Shown here one piece after another: positions 12,043 through 24,260 of a DNA stretch of 64,000 nucleotides (position 1 is its first letter; every line of letters starts with the position of its first letter). The translations under genes were made by a program, and so were the position numbers. Below the pieces are notes generated by a model. The model was given only the letters and a program-made list of their open reading frames with translations. It was not told where the DNA came from and made no database searches. This stretch comes from Holacanthus passer (lineage: Eukaryota; Chordata; Actinopteri; Pomacanthidae). The stretch covers positions 558,001 through 622,000 of the forward strand of contig JAFREQ010000063.1 in the NCBI GenBank assembly GCA_025331565.1, written 5' to 3'.

Positions 12043-15000
12043 CTGAGGAGGAGGAGGAGGAGGAGGAGGAGAGGATGAGGGACAGTGTCACGGACCGGAT
12101 AATAGCCTGCTGCTTAGATGATACAAAAGATTAAAATGTGACTCTACATCCCAGAGCCACCTAATTATGCAAATCCATCTCCATGAGGCCATTTACACAA
12201 ACCTAACACCAGCAAGCTGTAATATTCAGATTATACAGAATTTTCTCTTTTTTCATTCAAGATTGGCACATGAAAATCAGGGTTTTGAAATGATCTCGAG
12301 TGCGGGGAAGAGCTTGGCTGACACCTTCAAATTAACCTTGTGAAGTTCAGCAAAAAAGCAAGCCACTTCAAAGTTAATTTACAAGATTCATTCACGTCGC
12401 GCCGCGGCAGAGGTTGATAACGAAGGCAATATTCAGGATTGGATGAGAAAGGGCACAGTCAAATGCGGAAGAACTAAAAGCACAAACGCTGCTTGATCAG
12501 ATAGAAACAAGGTGATCAGTGGTGCTGTACCTCAAAGGTGGCGACATGGATGTTTTAAGATAAAAAGCCAAGTCCTGTTTTTTTATTTAACGTCATGTTT
12601 TTATGACTTGCCATCATCCTATATCTGATCAATTATCTGACTTTTGGCTGTGCAACCTCAAGCGTTAACCTATGTTCGCTCTCAAGGTTCACTTCGGGTA
12701 AATGTTTTGTTGAGTCCTTATTATGGAAAATTTCTGACAGAGGTAGTTAAAAGTCGTCCTGAACATCCTGAATTTCTAGATTCGTTCTTTTTCTCACTGA
12801 CCTCCTCTGGCTACACTCTCACATCCCAACATTTCTCTGCATCAGTGGAGCCAAGAGAAGAAAAACAGAAAATAAAAATCTCTCTTTTGTCTCTTCGCTA
12901 TCATTATTGCTCTTCTATGAATATTCATATCTGGCATCCACGGCACTTAAAACAGCTTACAACTCGCACCATGCCATTAGTCAAAGTGGCCTCCATTTGA
13001 TTTGTTTATTTGCATGTTATTGCTTTTTCATATTGAAAAAAATAACGTGAACAGAAAAAGTGGCAATGAATCAGAAGTGAGCATTAAATGATAATTCCAG
13101 TTTATTACGTCTCACGTTTGTAGCTTTGGCATCATTTTTAGCCTTTATGATAACTTTATATACTCGCATGAGTGATTGCTGAGATCTGGGAGCGTGACCA
13201 CAGCAAAGTCAGACGGAGGAAGAAGCACGAGCAGTGAGGCGGTCAGACAGGTTGTAATATCTAAATGACTTTATTTGAAGGTGATGCTGTCGTCTCACTG
13301 CACAGGACAACTGTAGGAGTCCGTATGGTGGCTCAAGGTTGAACCAGTGATGGAGGTTTAGAACAAACAGTTTGGGTTTTAATTTTACTGCTTACTTTGT
13401 TTCCTAAGTTTGGCAACCTGAGGGTTTCTTGACCTGTCAGTCTAAAATTATTCTAAAATTATAATAAGATCCGAGTTGTAATCAGCTGAAAATTATTGTT
13501 TAAAATCTGCCTAGATACCCGGCAGCATTGCAGTGTGGGCATCAGAAGCAAATTGTTCCTGGTCTTCATGCATGGCTTTTTAAATTCCTTTTTAAAATTT
13601 TTTTTTATGAAACTCTGATCGTGGCTGTGTAGGAAAAAATAAAAAGAATGGCTCGAGCAACCTGAACGATTGCACCGCCCTGTGCTCCTGTGCTAAAAAT
13701 AAAAACTCTGCAAAAGTGCCTCTGTGGTGGCTCAATGTGCAAGAAAATGTGTGAGAGCAGGAAACTTCCGGTGGAGGAAATGTGAAGCAGCGCCCTCCAG
13801 GCTGCCGTGCATGCTGGGAAATGAGCAGCCTCTAAGTAATAATCCGTCAATAGTGATTATAATAATTGTTTGTTCCTACAGTGCTTATTCATATTGCAAT
13901 ACTTATTGATTGATGTGAGCCCAGACTCATTCAAAGATTTGAGGGTTAAGCCCCAGATCTCCGCTGACCCTCAAACTGCTCCTGAGTGTGGACGCGCCAG
14001 ATGGAGCGTGTTCGGCTTTCAGTGTTAATAAATCACATCAGAGTCGGTCTGACTGCTGGATGAAAATATCGTGATCCTTATCACGCTGTTTTTTTTTCAG
14101 ATCAGACATGTTTCAGTTCGGCACTGAGATCCTTCAGCAGACAACAGAACACACAGCTTCAGGACAGGAAGTTACAAACGTCTCTTCTCCACCTTTAAAT
14201 TGCCTCATTTAAAGTATTTCCTCTCTAAAGTGCTTAATGTGTCCGATTCCATTTCCTCCCACATAAAAAATATCAAAGTGTGAAATTTGTTATAGATTAT
14301 AATTATTTCTTAGTGAGGAGGGCAGCAGACGTGATGGGTTGTACTGCTCAGCAGGACTGCATGAAAAATGTAATTTTACTCACCATCAGTAACCCGTAGC
14401 CTTAATAACCGTCTTTCCATTATTTGAATAGCGTCCACCCGAGGATGTAAAAAGAGGTTTTTACAGAAACAAAGCAAAGAGGAAACACCTGATAAACTTT
14501 GTATCCTGCTGGAGTTTGTGTTTCAGAGGCAGTACGCTGCTGAGAAATGTTATCGCTGCATTAAATAATAGAAATACTACAAAATAGATTAAGGACTATT
14601 TTGAGTTTTCCTAAAACACATCTGCTCGTGTTTTAACTATGTTTTCTGTGAGCTGCTTTTTCACCTACAGAGTTTAGCACCGAGCCAACTCTGTAATTTT
14701 TAAAACCAACATCTACATTTTTTAAAGTCATGTTGTTTGTTGATGTTCATTCTTAGTCAATTGTCTTGTTTTATTTTTTGGCTCCTGCTGTGAACTGAAG
14801 CCAGAGACAACGCCGAGGATAAAGTCAACGGACAGACAGAAAGTATAAATTCTTGTTTCGATGTTTTCTTAGTGATATCCTCAACTCAGAAACGCAGGAC
14901 TCTCCCAGATGACTTAATGATACTATAGGTTTATGATGCTTTAATTATTTGAACTTTTTTCAGCTTTCTGAGAAATCCTGAGTCACTACGATGCCTCGGA

Positions 15001-15352
15001 TGTTGTGACACTTGGCATTGTGTGATCATTCATCCAAAATGGACCCAGAATGACAAAGTGAGTTCGCTGAAGTGGCAGATTCTGTCCAATGCGATTGTAT
15101 TTTGTTTAATCTGTATAAACAGGAACAGCTCTATTTATTTGTGAAGTCGTAATGTATCCTCCCGGCTTTTCTATATTTATTGTCCCAAATCAGTTTCTGC
15201 ATTCTGTCTTATGTTGTCCAACTAAAGGGGAAGCTATTTATTTTGTGTGGATGGTTTTCTGTGGACTTTTCTTGATGCATATTATGTATGATCATGCCCA
15301 ATGTAGCTTTAGCTAGTAGTTGGTTATAAAGCTGTATTTTCAGGTCACCTAC
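12043..15352 (-). other. cadm1 intron between transmembrane and last exons
   Basis: A 3.3-kb intron with GT (GTAGGT) at its 5' end and AG at its 3' end on the coding strand. Apart from the CCT repeat at the acceptor I see only AT-rich unique-looking sequence and short homopolymer runs. ORFs of up to 118 codons occur here but match no family I know and have no exon-like flanks. Confidence 0.8.
12045..12074 (+). repeat. (GAG)n / (CCT)n microsatellite at the last exon's 3' splice site
   Basis: An almost perfect GAG repeat on the plus strand. On the coding strand it is a CCT repeat ending at the AG acceptor of the last cadm1 exon, so it forms the polypyrimidine tract. Confidence 0.85.
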
Positions 15353-15481
15353 CTTTGTGTCTTGCAAAGTAGCGCCCCAGGACGATGAGTAGACAGAGCA
15401 TGGCGAAGACGACCACGGCCACCACTCCTCCGATCACGGCGTGGTCCACCGTTCTGGGCGCTCCTTCCCCAGCTCGAGAAT
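15353..15481 (-). CDS. cadm1: cadm1 transmembrane exon
   Basis: This 129-nt exon encodes SRAGEGAPRTVDH, then the single transmembrane helix AVIGGVVAVVVFAMLCLLIV, then LGRYFARHK. It is nearly identical to mammalian CADM1 in this region. The short extracellular part holds the membrane-proximal segment where ectodomain shedding occurs in the family. The basic RYFARHK stretch is the stop-transfer signal and begins the protein 4.1 (FERM)-binding juxtamembrane motif. The acceptor is TGCCTCCAG before 15481 and the donor is GTAGGT after 15353. Both boundaries are phase 1. The exon lies 30.8 kb downstream of the stalk exon and 3.3 kb upstream of the last exon. Confidence 0.97.
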
Positions 15482-16742
15482 CTGGAGGCAAAGAAAAAAT
15501 ACAAACTCAGTGTGGATAGATAACGGTGCTCAGTGTTACATTGTGGGAATAGCAGTCAGCCACCGAGTCCCTCCTGAGGTGTCTGACAGTTAAATGTGAT
15601 AGAGATGTAGATTAGACTGTATTTAAATGCGAGAGCTCGGGAGCTGCAGGGCCTCAGAGCTGCTGCTTCAAACACACTGAAACATGTTGCTGCCATTAAA
15701 AGAGCTGAGTGAAAAAGGTCATAAACCTAAAATCTACTGTGCACCTGCAGCTGCAGTAAATCCTGAGCTGCCAAGTCTAGAGCTCACTTACATGGCGTCT
15801 TATCTTTCACTGATGAACAGAACACAATTGTTTTGAAACGAGAATCAACTGATAGTGGATAATATGTCGATTCTCATTGGTTATTAATCACGAAGAGTTC
15901 AGTATGTTTGGTGACAAACATGTTCACATGAATCCCACCATCATTATGCCAATGTCAGATCAGCATGTTAACTCATCCACACCAGATCTTTAACCAACCA
16001 TCTCTTAAATGAACTAATTTTATGCTTTGTACCTAAACTTAACCATCTCAGGACACATAAACAAACACAACTGTTTGCTCAGACTTGTGGTTTTTGGACT
16101 GGACTAGTTGTTGCTTTTACTAAAAGGTTGAGTTCTCTTGTCCATCATGTTGTGTTGCATTGCTTCAGATTTAAATACCACAGGTTTTATACTTTACAAC
16201 ATATGCTCTTCTTGTCTTGTTTGTTTTTGACTAACAAGAGGTGACAAGACATTTTTCTCCTGGGTCCAGTTTAGCTCCTTTTTTTATCTGGTTGACATTT
16301 TAATAACCACTCTACAAAATTGCCACAACAATAACAGTTGAGATTGCAATCAGGGATTGATTAAACTGAGCAGGAGGAGGATTAACATATTCCTGCTGGA
16401 CTGTGAGGAAACACTCAGGGCCAGAGCTACGGAGACAACAGTGTTGTGCAAATGTGCGGTTTTTATCGAGTTTGCGGCTGAAATCGGTGTGTTTTCAGCA
16501 CCTGGTTCATTAAGGTAACATTAGGTAGCATCATTAAGCAGTCAGACCCTGATGCTGAAGCTTTCTATGAGATCACTGAGCTCAGAAGGAAATGATAACG
16601 GAGTGATTACAAAAGAATTAATTTGTGCGACTTCACCGGAGAAAAAAACATGTTATTATTACTCATGAAATCATGATATTATAATCTTTTGCATATATGT
16701 AATTAATAATGTAGTATCAGGCAAAACAAATTAAAGATGCAT

Positions 16743-16749
<7 letters not shown>

Positions 16750-16781
<32 letters not shown>
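16750..16781 (+). repeat. (GA)n microsatellite
   Basis: About 15 uninterrupted GA units in the large cadm1 intron. Confidence 0.95.
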
Positions 16782-16783
<2 letters not shown>

Positions 16784-16822
16784 GGCAGGTGGAGGTGAAG
16801 ATGTTGATAGTTTAGTTATTTC

Positions 16823-17235
16823 CTGTTTTATGTTGAAAGAGTCTTTCCACAGGTGTCTTGGTTGACTTTACTTCCTGTTGTCGTTTTCCTGCTTGTACTC
16901 TTTGTCATCTGTGTTTCATTAGTTTTTAGTATCTTGTGTATTTAGACTGTGTGTTTTCTCTCTTTCTGTTGTCAGGTCATCTGCATCTAGTCCTGCAGTT
17001 TTCTGGTGTCTCTGTCTTCCTGTTTTGCTTCTCGTGAACCTTGGCGACCTTCTGGATTTATTTTTGTTGGACTAGTCTCTTTGGGATTTTTCTTTGTTGG
17101 ACTCCTTTAGGTATTTCTTGCTGCCCTGCCTGCTCCTGTTACCACCTCCAAAAGTTTAATAAAGCTATCTATTGTTCATTCTGCTCTCCCATGTGTCCTG
17201 GGTTTGCATTTGGGTCTGTACTGTGAAACATAACT
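16823..17235 (+). repeat. Retroposon-like teleost repeat with TTTAATAAAG tail
   Basis: A pyrimidine-rich stretch (TTCCTGTT, TCTTGTGTATTTAGACTGTG, TTGTTGGACT) ending in AAAGTTTAATAAAGCT and then GGTTTGCATTTGGGTCTG. This order is familiar from 3' ends of fish retroposon-type repeats. The 61-codon ORF inside is incidental. Family name not assigned. Confidence 0.5.
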
Positions 17236-18589
17236 GTAAGAGTCTGTAGTTTAAAGTGAATTGTTGGTCACATTCAAATTGAAATCTGATGAACACAAAC
17301 CACAACTATTCCTTTGCATTACAGTTGATAATTAATGTGTTAATTAATAACAGCATAATGGATTCATTATTAATGAATGAATTTCTGATTCTAATAATCC
17401 ATTCTTTGTTATATACAATCCTATATTAAATACGTGTTTCCTTCCTCACTACAATCTTCTGTGCTGCTCTTATAAACCCCACTGAGATTTATAATAACAT
17501 CTATGCCTCCTTTTCAGACATGAATAATCAACCGCTGTTAACACGTCTCCTCCTATTATTTGCACAATCCTCCCTTAAATGCATATGCAATGAGGAGAAA
17601 GGTGCACCTCGCAGACACTCACACAAATGACTTGCAATAAATACAAGACTTGTTTTGGGCAGAACGTGTCACATCTGCATCTTAGTAAATCTGGCTTTTT
17701 AGCTTTTCCTTCCTCTGTTTGACATGTTTATCGCATCAGAAGTTTAACGCTTAGAAAAACATCTTAGGAGAAATCTTTAGGAGGAAACTTTAATGCACCC
17801 GTGCACCAAACAAAACATTCACAAATTAGCGAAGTGGGACTAGTTGATAATGTTTTTAACTTTCCGAGAAGGCATTAAGAAAAGAAAAAAAAAAAAAAAG
17901 CCTGGCACTGGACAACAAGCCCCTGAAGCTCTGAGCTGTAATGCTATGTGAAAGCTATTGATCAGATGTAAAGATCCATGACAACCCAAAGTTAATATCC
18001 ATTTGTGGATGTGATTGGCCCATCGCAGCACAAAGGAGGAGCGTGTTTACATCAATAGAAACGCACTATACGCTGCAGGAAAGTGAGTGGGACGGGTGGA
18101 GGTGGTGGAGAGAAGATGATTCATGTGGCTAAACGTTGCATTGAGATGTGACCTAGAATTAATTCTTCAATGTAATGTGTACATTACTAATGCATTTCTC
18201 TGCTTTTAGCTTATTAAGATACCATTACGCCATACACTTAACCTTCACCTCCCAGCTAATGTCTTCTTTAAAGACTTATTTTATAGAGGATAGGGAACGG
18301 AAGAAAGTGTGAAGTCAGGAGACGGAGCAAACAGCCAGTTCTTAGCGATCAGATCATGCGGAGCGGCCCCCACCATCCATTAGCTCCAGCAACTGGCTAA
18401 AACCCCTCCACATGCGTCTCCGGCCTACTTCTACACTCAAGGGATTTGCTGAGTGAGCTCTAGGAAACAGAGAGAGCAGGCCACAATTTATTAACGAATA
18501 ACAGAAACAGAGAGAGAAACATCATGGATAACATCAGCAGCCGCCCACCCCCTACGCTCCTGCACCAGCCGACCTGCAGGAATAAAAGA

Positions 18590-18632
18590 GGTGGAGGTGG
18601 GGTGGAGGTGGGGAGGAGGTGGGGGGGGGGGG
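18590..18632 (+). repeat. G-rich purine tract (GGT/GGA, G12 end)
   Basis: Plus-strand GGTGGAGGTGG-type repeats ending in a run of twelve G. The plus strand could form a G-quadruplex and the transcript strand is C-rich. It is within the large intron. Confidence 0.8.
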
Positions 18633-19279
18633 CTGAGCAGTGCTATCTGTCAAACTCAACAAAACATTACCTGATAGATCTAATAGGTTATTTTGACTTC
18701 AGATTTTCTTTTTTAGTGCTGGGCAGATTCAATTAAACTGAGCAGGAATCCTTCTGACATCCAATTCGCTCTTGTCAGGCTGCTAAAGCTGTGCTTTAAC
18801 ACACTTTCCTATTACGATGTTAATGTGGACTTTGGCTTTGGGGGAGGTGGGGGAGCGTGCGTTCGGCGTGTGTGGTGTGGTCAAGGCGGCGTGGACGGTG
18901 TGGACGGGTGCAGAGATTCATTCTTGGTTGTTTATATCAAACCTTCCTGGTTTAAATGAATTTTAGAGGGAGGGAGAAGAGAACATCGACGTCTTTACAT
19001 CAGATCATATGTTGCTTCGCTTCATAATAAACTCTGAGTTAACCCTTTAGAGCCTGACCAGTAAACCAGTCTGGCCTGTTGGTGGTGCTAAAGGAAAAGT
19101 TCTGACCAAAAACTTGCACGTATTTTGAGGACTATGAACATGTCTTATCCATTTCGACAAAACTGACATATTTGGTATCTTTGGAAATATGTTGTGATCT
19201 CGGCTAGAATTTAAAATAGTTAGTTAATTTTCAGAAATATCTGACAAGGAGGTTTCGAAATGAGGCACATAAAGAAACA

Positions 19280-19420
19280 AGGTCAACAAAATCAACAGGA
19301 ATGATCTTCTGGGGACTGTGAATATCATTTCATGGCAACATGGTGGCCAGTAAGGATTGTCAGACCAAATGATCACAAAGTTGGTGCAGAAATATCTTAT
19401 TATTAATTGTAATTTCAGGG
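19280..19420 (+). repeat. Teleost interspersed repeat remnant (same family)
   Basis: Carries CTTCTGGGGACTGTGAATAT followed by TTTCATGGCAAC and later GATCACAAAGTTGG. These are pieces seen in the same family as the 24.0-kb and 41.1-kb copies, but strongly diverged. Confidence 0.4.
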
Positions 19421-21239
19421 ATAATTCTAGTTACTACAACCTGGGTCTTATGTTTGCAGCTTTGGCCTTCCTTCATCAATAACAACATTGTACTCACTTA
19501 TTAAAGTTAAACGCTGAGATCTGGGAATGACTTTGTTTGGTTATCATTTCTGATAACTAAGAAAAATAAGACCCAAGATGTAACAAACAAGAAATATCCA
19601 GCTATTATACCTGACAGTGAAGCCAAAGGATATTTTTGGTTTTATATTTATCTAAATATTCATTTCATCCTGCTGCCTTTTTTTTTTTTCCACTTTCAGT
19701 CCCCATCTTTGAGCTGACAGTTTGTTAATATGTATGTTTCTGCCACTTTGTACCCAACTAAGAAATAATGTATTCATAAAACACACGTCAGGAACCTGAG
19801 CTATGACACGCATGCAAAAACAAATACCTCGTTCTCCAGACTTGACAGGAAATAGCGAAAACAGCAAAAACAGAATGTCTTTGCTTTAATTCAAACACCT
19901 CCTGAAAACCTAACAGCACCTAATGTGCATAAAGAATCCATATTCATTGTTCTCACAGGATGATTGTGTGATTCCGACTATAGTTTGACCGCAGCAAAGT
20001 TTTCTTGATTTAAAAATTTAGATAAAAAAAAATAAATGTGTTATTCAATCATTGCACCCACACACGCTCTCTTTCCCCAAATCGAAGTGATCCCGAAGCT
20101 CAACTTGTTTGCTGGGTCTTGAACTCAGTCCCAGTGACGCCAAATAAAGCAATTTGCATGTCATATCAGCGAGTATCACTTAGGCACAATTACTGTCACC
20201 TCCTGAAATACAGTATATTTGTGTTATTATCTCGCATAGGGAGTCAGGCCTCAAATTGCAACGGGTCATTGTTTTAGCAATCAAATAAAAGTGCACATTC
20301 GAGGCAATTTTTGTTATTGCTTTTCCTTAAAAGTCACTTCTGTCACAGATGAAAAGCCCCGAATATCCACATCAAACCAGGAAACTGTGACAATCTCTTG
20401 GCATTAATTACAAAACATGAGGAAAAACTAAGCTACGAACACAACGATTTGAAAGAGTCGATTAATTGAGCGATTGTGACTCAGAGGAGAATCGACATAT
20501 TTAACATGAAACTCTGCAGCTCTCTGGAGCTTTTTAGCATATTTTAGCTTCTTGTTTTGGTTTTTGATTGTTCGCTTCAGTCTCGACAGCTGTTTTTTGG
20601 CAATCAAGTTGTGATGTCCGCTTCTGATTTTATGATGAAGCTACGCACAAAAAACCAGGGATGTGAAATATCAGGGGCGTATAAATCTAGTGTAGCTTTT
20701 TTCCAACATTATAATTTAAAACTAGAAAGATCACAACTTTGATTCACATCTTCGTGGGCATCGTTATTGATTATAACATATATCATTGGAGTGTGGTCTT
20801 GTTATTTGCTTTTATAAATTATCAAGTACACTAGTGGACGTCAACACAAAAGGTCTTGAAATGGCCTGAATCCTAGAACAGTTCCTCTGTAAAACACTTG
20901 TAGAATCTGTGCAAAGGCAACATGGACCTGTTTGGTCTTGATGAGGCTGATCATTTACTTAAGTGCTAAATGTAGCTAGCTTAAAGTCGATGTCTTTTCT
21001 CGAGCACTCATTTTCACATTCCTGAGTTTAATGTATATGTTTTTAAAACCCAGGAAGATACAACACACAAGCAAACAGCTGCAGAGTCCAGCTCTATGTT
21101 TTCATATTATGTCCATGCTGTCTGGACTTATCTTAACGCTGACACGCAGCTCAGTCTCCCTTTGAAACTGAAATATAAATGATTAATCACAAATGGGCTT
21201 CAAACAAAGTGTCCACGGGGCTAAACAAAGCATGCAACA

Positions 21240-21500
21240 GTCAATCAAGAGCGGTCATTTTGGCAGGCGGAGAAACGCCGACCTTAAGTGGGAACGTGGA
21301 GTATCTCATTTTCATAGGACATGTTGACAGAGGCTTGATTTGAGACAGAGGAGATCTCCTAATTGGATCTTCTAATCTGCTAATTAAGCATTAGTGATTT
21401 CACTGGTGTGCCCGTGCTGCCGGCAGATAGAGGGGCAATCAGGAATACAGCAGCACTATGTGGGTGGGGTGTCATAAGAGCACATTGGCTTGTCAAGATC
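21240..21500. promoter_or_regulatory. Candidate conserved non-coding element (homeodomain-like motifs)
   Basis: A non-repetitive stretch with clustered homeodomain-type cores (CCTAATTGGATC, CTAATCTGCTAATTAAGC, ATTAGTG) beside balanced GC content. It resembles conserved intronic enhancers of vertebrate adhesion genes in composition only. No alignment was possible. Confidence 0.2.
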
Positions 21501-23111
21501 CACTTCCATTGCCCACAACACTCTCGGTTAAAGAGTGAATGTAATTAAAGTCCCAATGAACCTGTTCATTGAACCTATTTAAAAATGTCAGTTAAATCTT
21601 TTGCCTCTCGGGTAGCGCGCTACGCCGCTCACATACAGAGCGACTTGGCCTGAGATTTATTGAGCCTTTTTCAAAACGTCAAAAAGTGTTTCACTTTAGG
21701 AAGACAGCGGCGCCGTTAAAAACGCCGAGCCAAAAAAGGAAAGTAGCCGAGGGGTCAAATAAAGTTGAGAACAGAATGATTAAATGCCAAAGTCATAACA
21801 TTTTGACTTTAGCGGTGATTTTAAGAGACATTTCTGACTTTAGCAGCCCGCTCGCTGATTCTGAAATGTGTTGTCTCGGATTTAAAGGCCTCATTACTTC
21901 TGATATCTGTTATAGTAACTGGAAAAACCAAAAACAACTCTGCTCAAGGATCTGAAACAGAACTTCAACGATTCAGAGGTGCATAAAATTGGAACACAGA
22001 CCGATATATCCTGAATTATATTCCCTAGTGTGGATCATTATAAAGATCATATTAAAGATAATGTAAATAAACAATATATTAATTAATTTATAATCAGCAG
22101 CCTTTAGCATATAGATTACGGTGAATTCCTCGATTAGTTATGTGAAGGGATCGGAGCAATGTAAGATTCATCATTGTGAAGTGGAAAAAAACAATGAGCC
22201 ACTAATTTCTTTAAATCTGGAGCAGTTGGATTCAATTAGACAAAGCAAAGAGGACAGTGAAACTTCATTTCATTGTAAATTAATATCTTATTTCATTCTT
22301 TAATTATTCAAACTGAAGGCTGGAAAAAAAATACATCACAAGTGTTCAATTTCAGCTCATTTTCTGGCACAAACTTCTGATAGAAACTCTCAAATGCAGC
22401 TAATAAAAAAGAGATGAGATTGAATAGTTCCTGCTACAGAGGAGGATCATACAAAAGAAGCTGCTACTCTTGTTTTTGTGGAATCCCTCATCTAATATAA
22501 ACCTTTGTCTGTGCAATGAATGCTATCTGTGATGTCAAACAATATGGTCACGAGAAGGAAAGCAAATGTTTCAACTCCTTGCAAAAATAAAGCCAACTGT
22601 GCATTATCTCCTCTGGAACCTTGTTTTTATTTCTGATGGAGCTATTCATCATTTATCTAATCACGGCCGGTCTTCATCCAAAATGTAATATAATTATGGG
22701 CTATAACTGTTCTCAGGATATTACTCTGTATCTAGGCCACGGCTAGCTCGATAAACACCTTCTAATAATGGCTTTTAGTGGTCTCAGGAGTGACTTATCC
22801 TAACACATTGAGGACTCTCTATGGCTCCCAAGGCCAAATGAGTTTGCAGGTTGTTGCAGAGATGCACATCAGTCCTGTTAATGGGGACACAGCGTGGAAA
22901 AAAAAAGAGGCCCACTGGAGCTTCTCTCCATCCACCACACTGCCCTTTCTTCTCTCATGCGTGATTATCAACCCCCTCCACACACCTCCGCCGACACTCT
23001 CCTCCCATCTCGCTGTCACTGAGCTGCCTCCAGCCTCGGTCATTTCAACAGCGGCTGAAAAACTCCCCAGGATTTATGCTCGTGGTTGTGAGAGGTGGCC
23101 AGAAGCCCGGT

Positions 23112-23112
<1 letters not shown>

Positions 23113-23151
<39 letters not shown>

Positions 23152-23157
23152 GTGTGC
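23113..23157 (+). repeat. (GT)n microsatellite
   Basis: About 20 GT units with one GC interruption, in the large cadm1 intron. Confidence 0.95.
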
Positions 23158-24000
23158 TCGTGGTGAATGATTTTTCTTTTGACACCGCAGATCTGAGCAT
23201 TCCCACGTGTTAGAAAATGTAATCTCTTGGCTTTCAGGTCAAAATAGCTGACTGACAATCAGTGATATGGTCATTTTAAAGAAATGAGTGACATTACATG
23301 ACATTAGCCTACTTATCATCTAAAAGCAGAAAGTAAACACGGAGCGCTAATAATAAGTTAAACTGTGTTAAAGGGATCCAAAGAGAAACATCCCGTCAAG
23401 GTCAAAGTCACCGAAATGTAAGGCGTTGATTAAATTGACTCCCTCAAGTCAAGTCCTGAGTCGCCCCCCTTGGTACGTTGATAATAACAACAGAGGAGAC
23501 TGTGTGTATCCTGGTGTTGTGAGACAGAATAGTATCAGTGAAATGACATCGGGGGCTTTGTGTAGATCTGTGTACACAGCAGACGGCCCTGGGTGGAGGA
23601 ACTGTGCCAAGGAAATGAGGGACTAATCCTGGAAAAGAAGCCTGAGACAATGGCCATTTACACACACGCAGTAAACAGACTGTAGTACATTCTCCGGTCA
23701 AGGTCGTACACGGATGATCTGTTCACACAAACTCTACCTATTTCCATAAATCAACAAATTAAAGAATCGTTGTGACTATTTGCTGCTTCACTCTTTTTTC
23801 TTAGTTCTTTCCGTAGACTTCTGAAACAACACCATACCAGTATGATGCATATGATTTTCTAATCCATCACCACTATGGTTAAAGTTTATCACCTAAAAGT
23901 ACTTGGTTAATACCTCAAATCACAATTTTCCTCCTCAATTCCCCCTTGAGTTGCTTCATGTTGGAACAAGTCTCTCACAGCTAAGATTCTCTGAGAAGTA

Positions 24001-24260
24001 AGAAATGTTAGCAGCTCTGTCAGACTTTGAGCTTAATGCTAACGTGCTCACAATGTTAACATGCTGATGTTTTTGAGGCATAGTGTTTACCATCTTAGAA
24101 CTGCTGAGGTTGATGGGAATGTCATTAGCTTTGCAGGTAAACCGAAGTCGACGACTTGAAATTTTGAGCTGATGATGCTGACAGAGGAATTGGTTAAGGA
24201 ATCACTGAAGTTATTAGAAGTCATCCCGAGGGGGGCGCGAATGTGATGGCACTCGATCCA
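24001..24260 (+). repeat. Teleost interspersed repeat (GCTAACATGCTAA family)
   Basis: Shows AATGCTAACGTGCTCAC, then GTTAACATGCTGATGTTT, then GTTGATGGGAATGTCATTAG, then a CATCCCGAGGGGGGCGCGAATG segment. The order fits the family's consensus as I know it. It is the best preserved copy in the window. Confidence 0.7.

Noticed and set aside
22778..23170. 130-codon plus-strand ORF
   Set aside because: Its 3' end is a GT microsatellite and the rest shows no motif. An overlapping antisense ORF is equally open.
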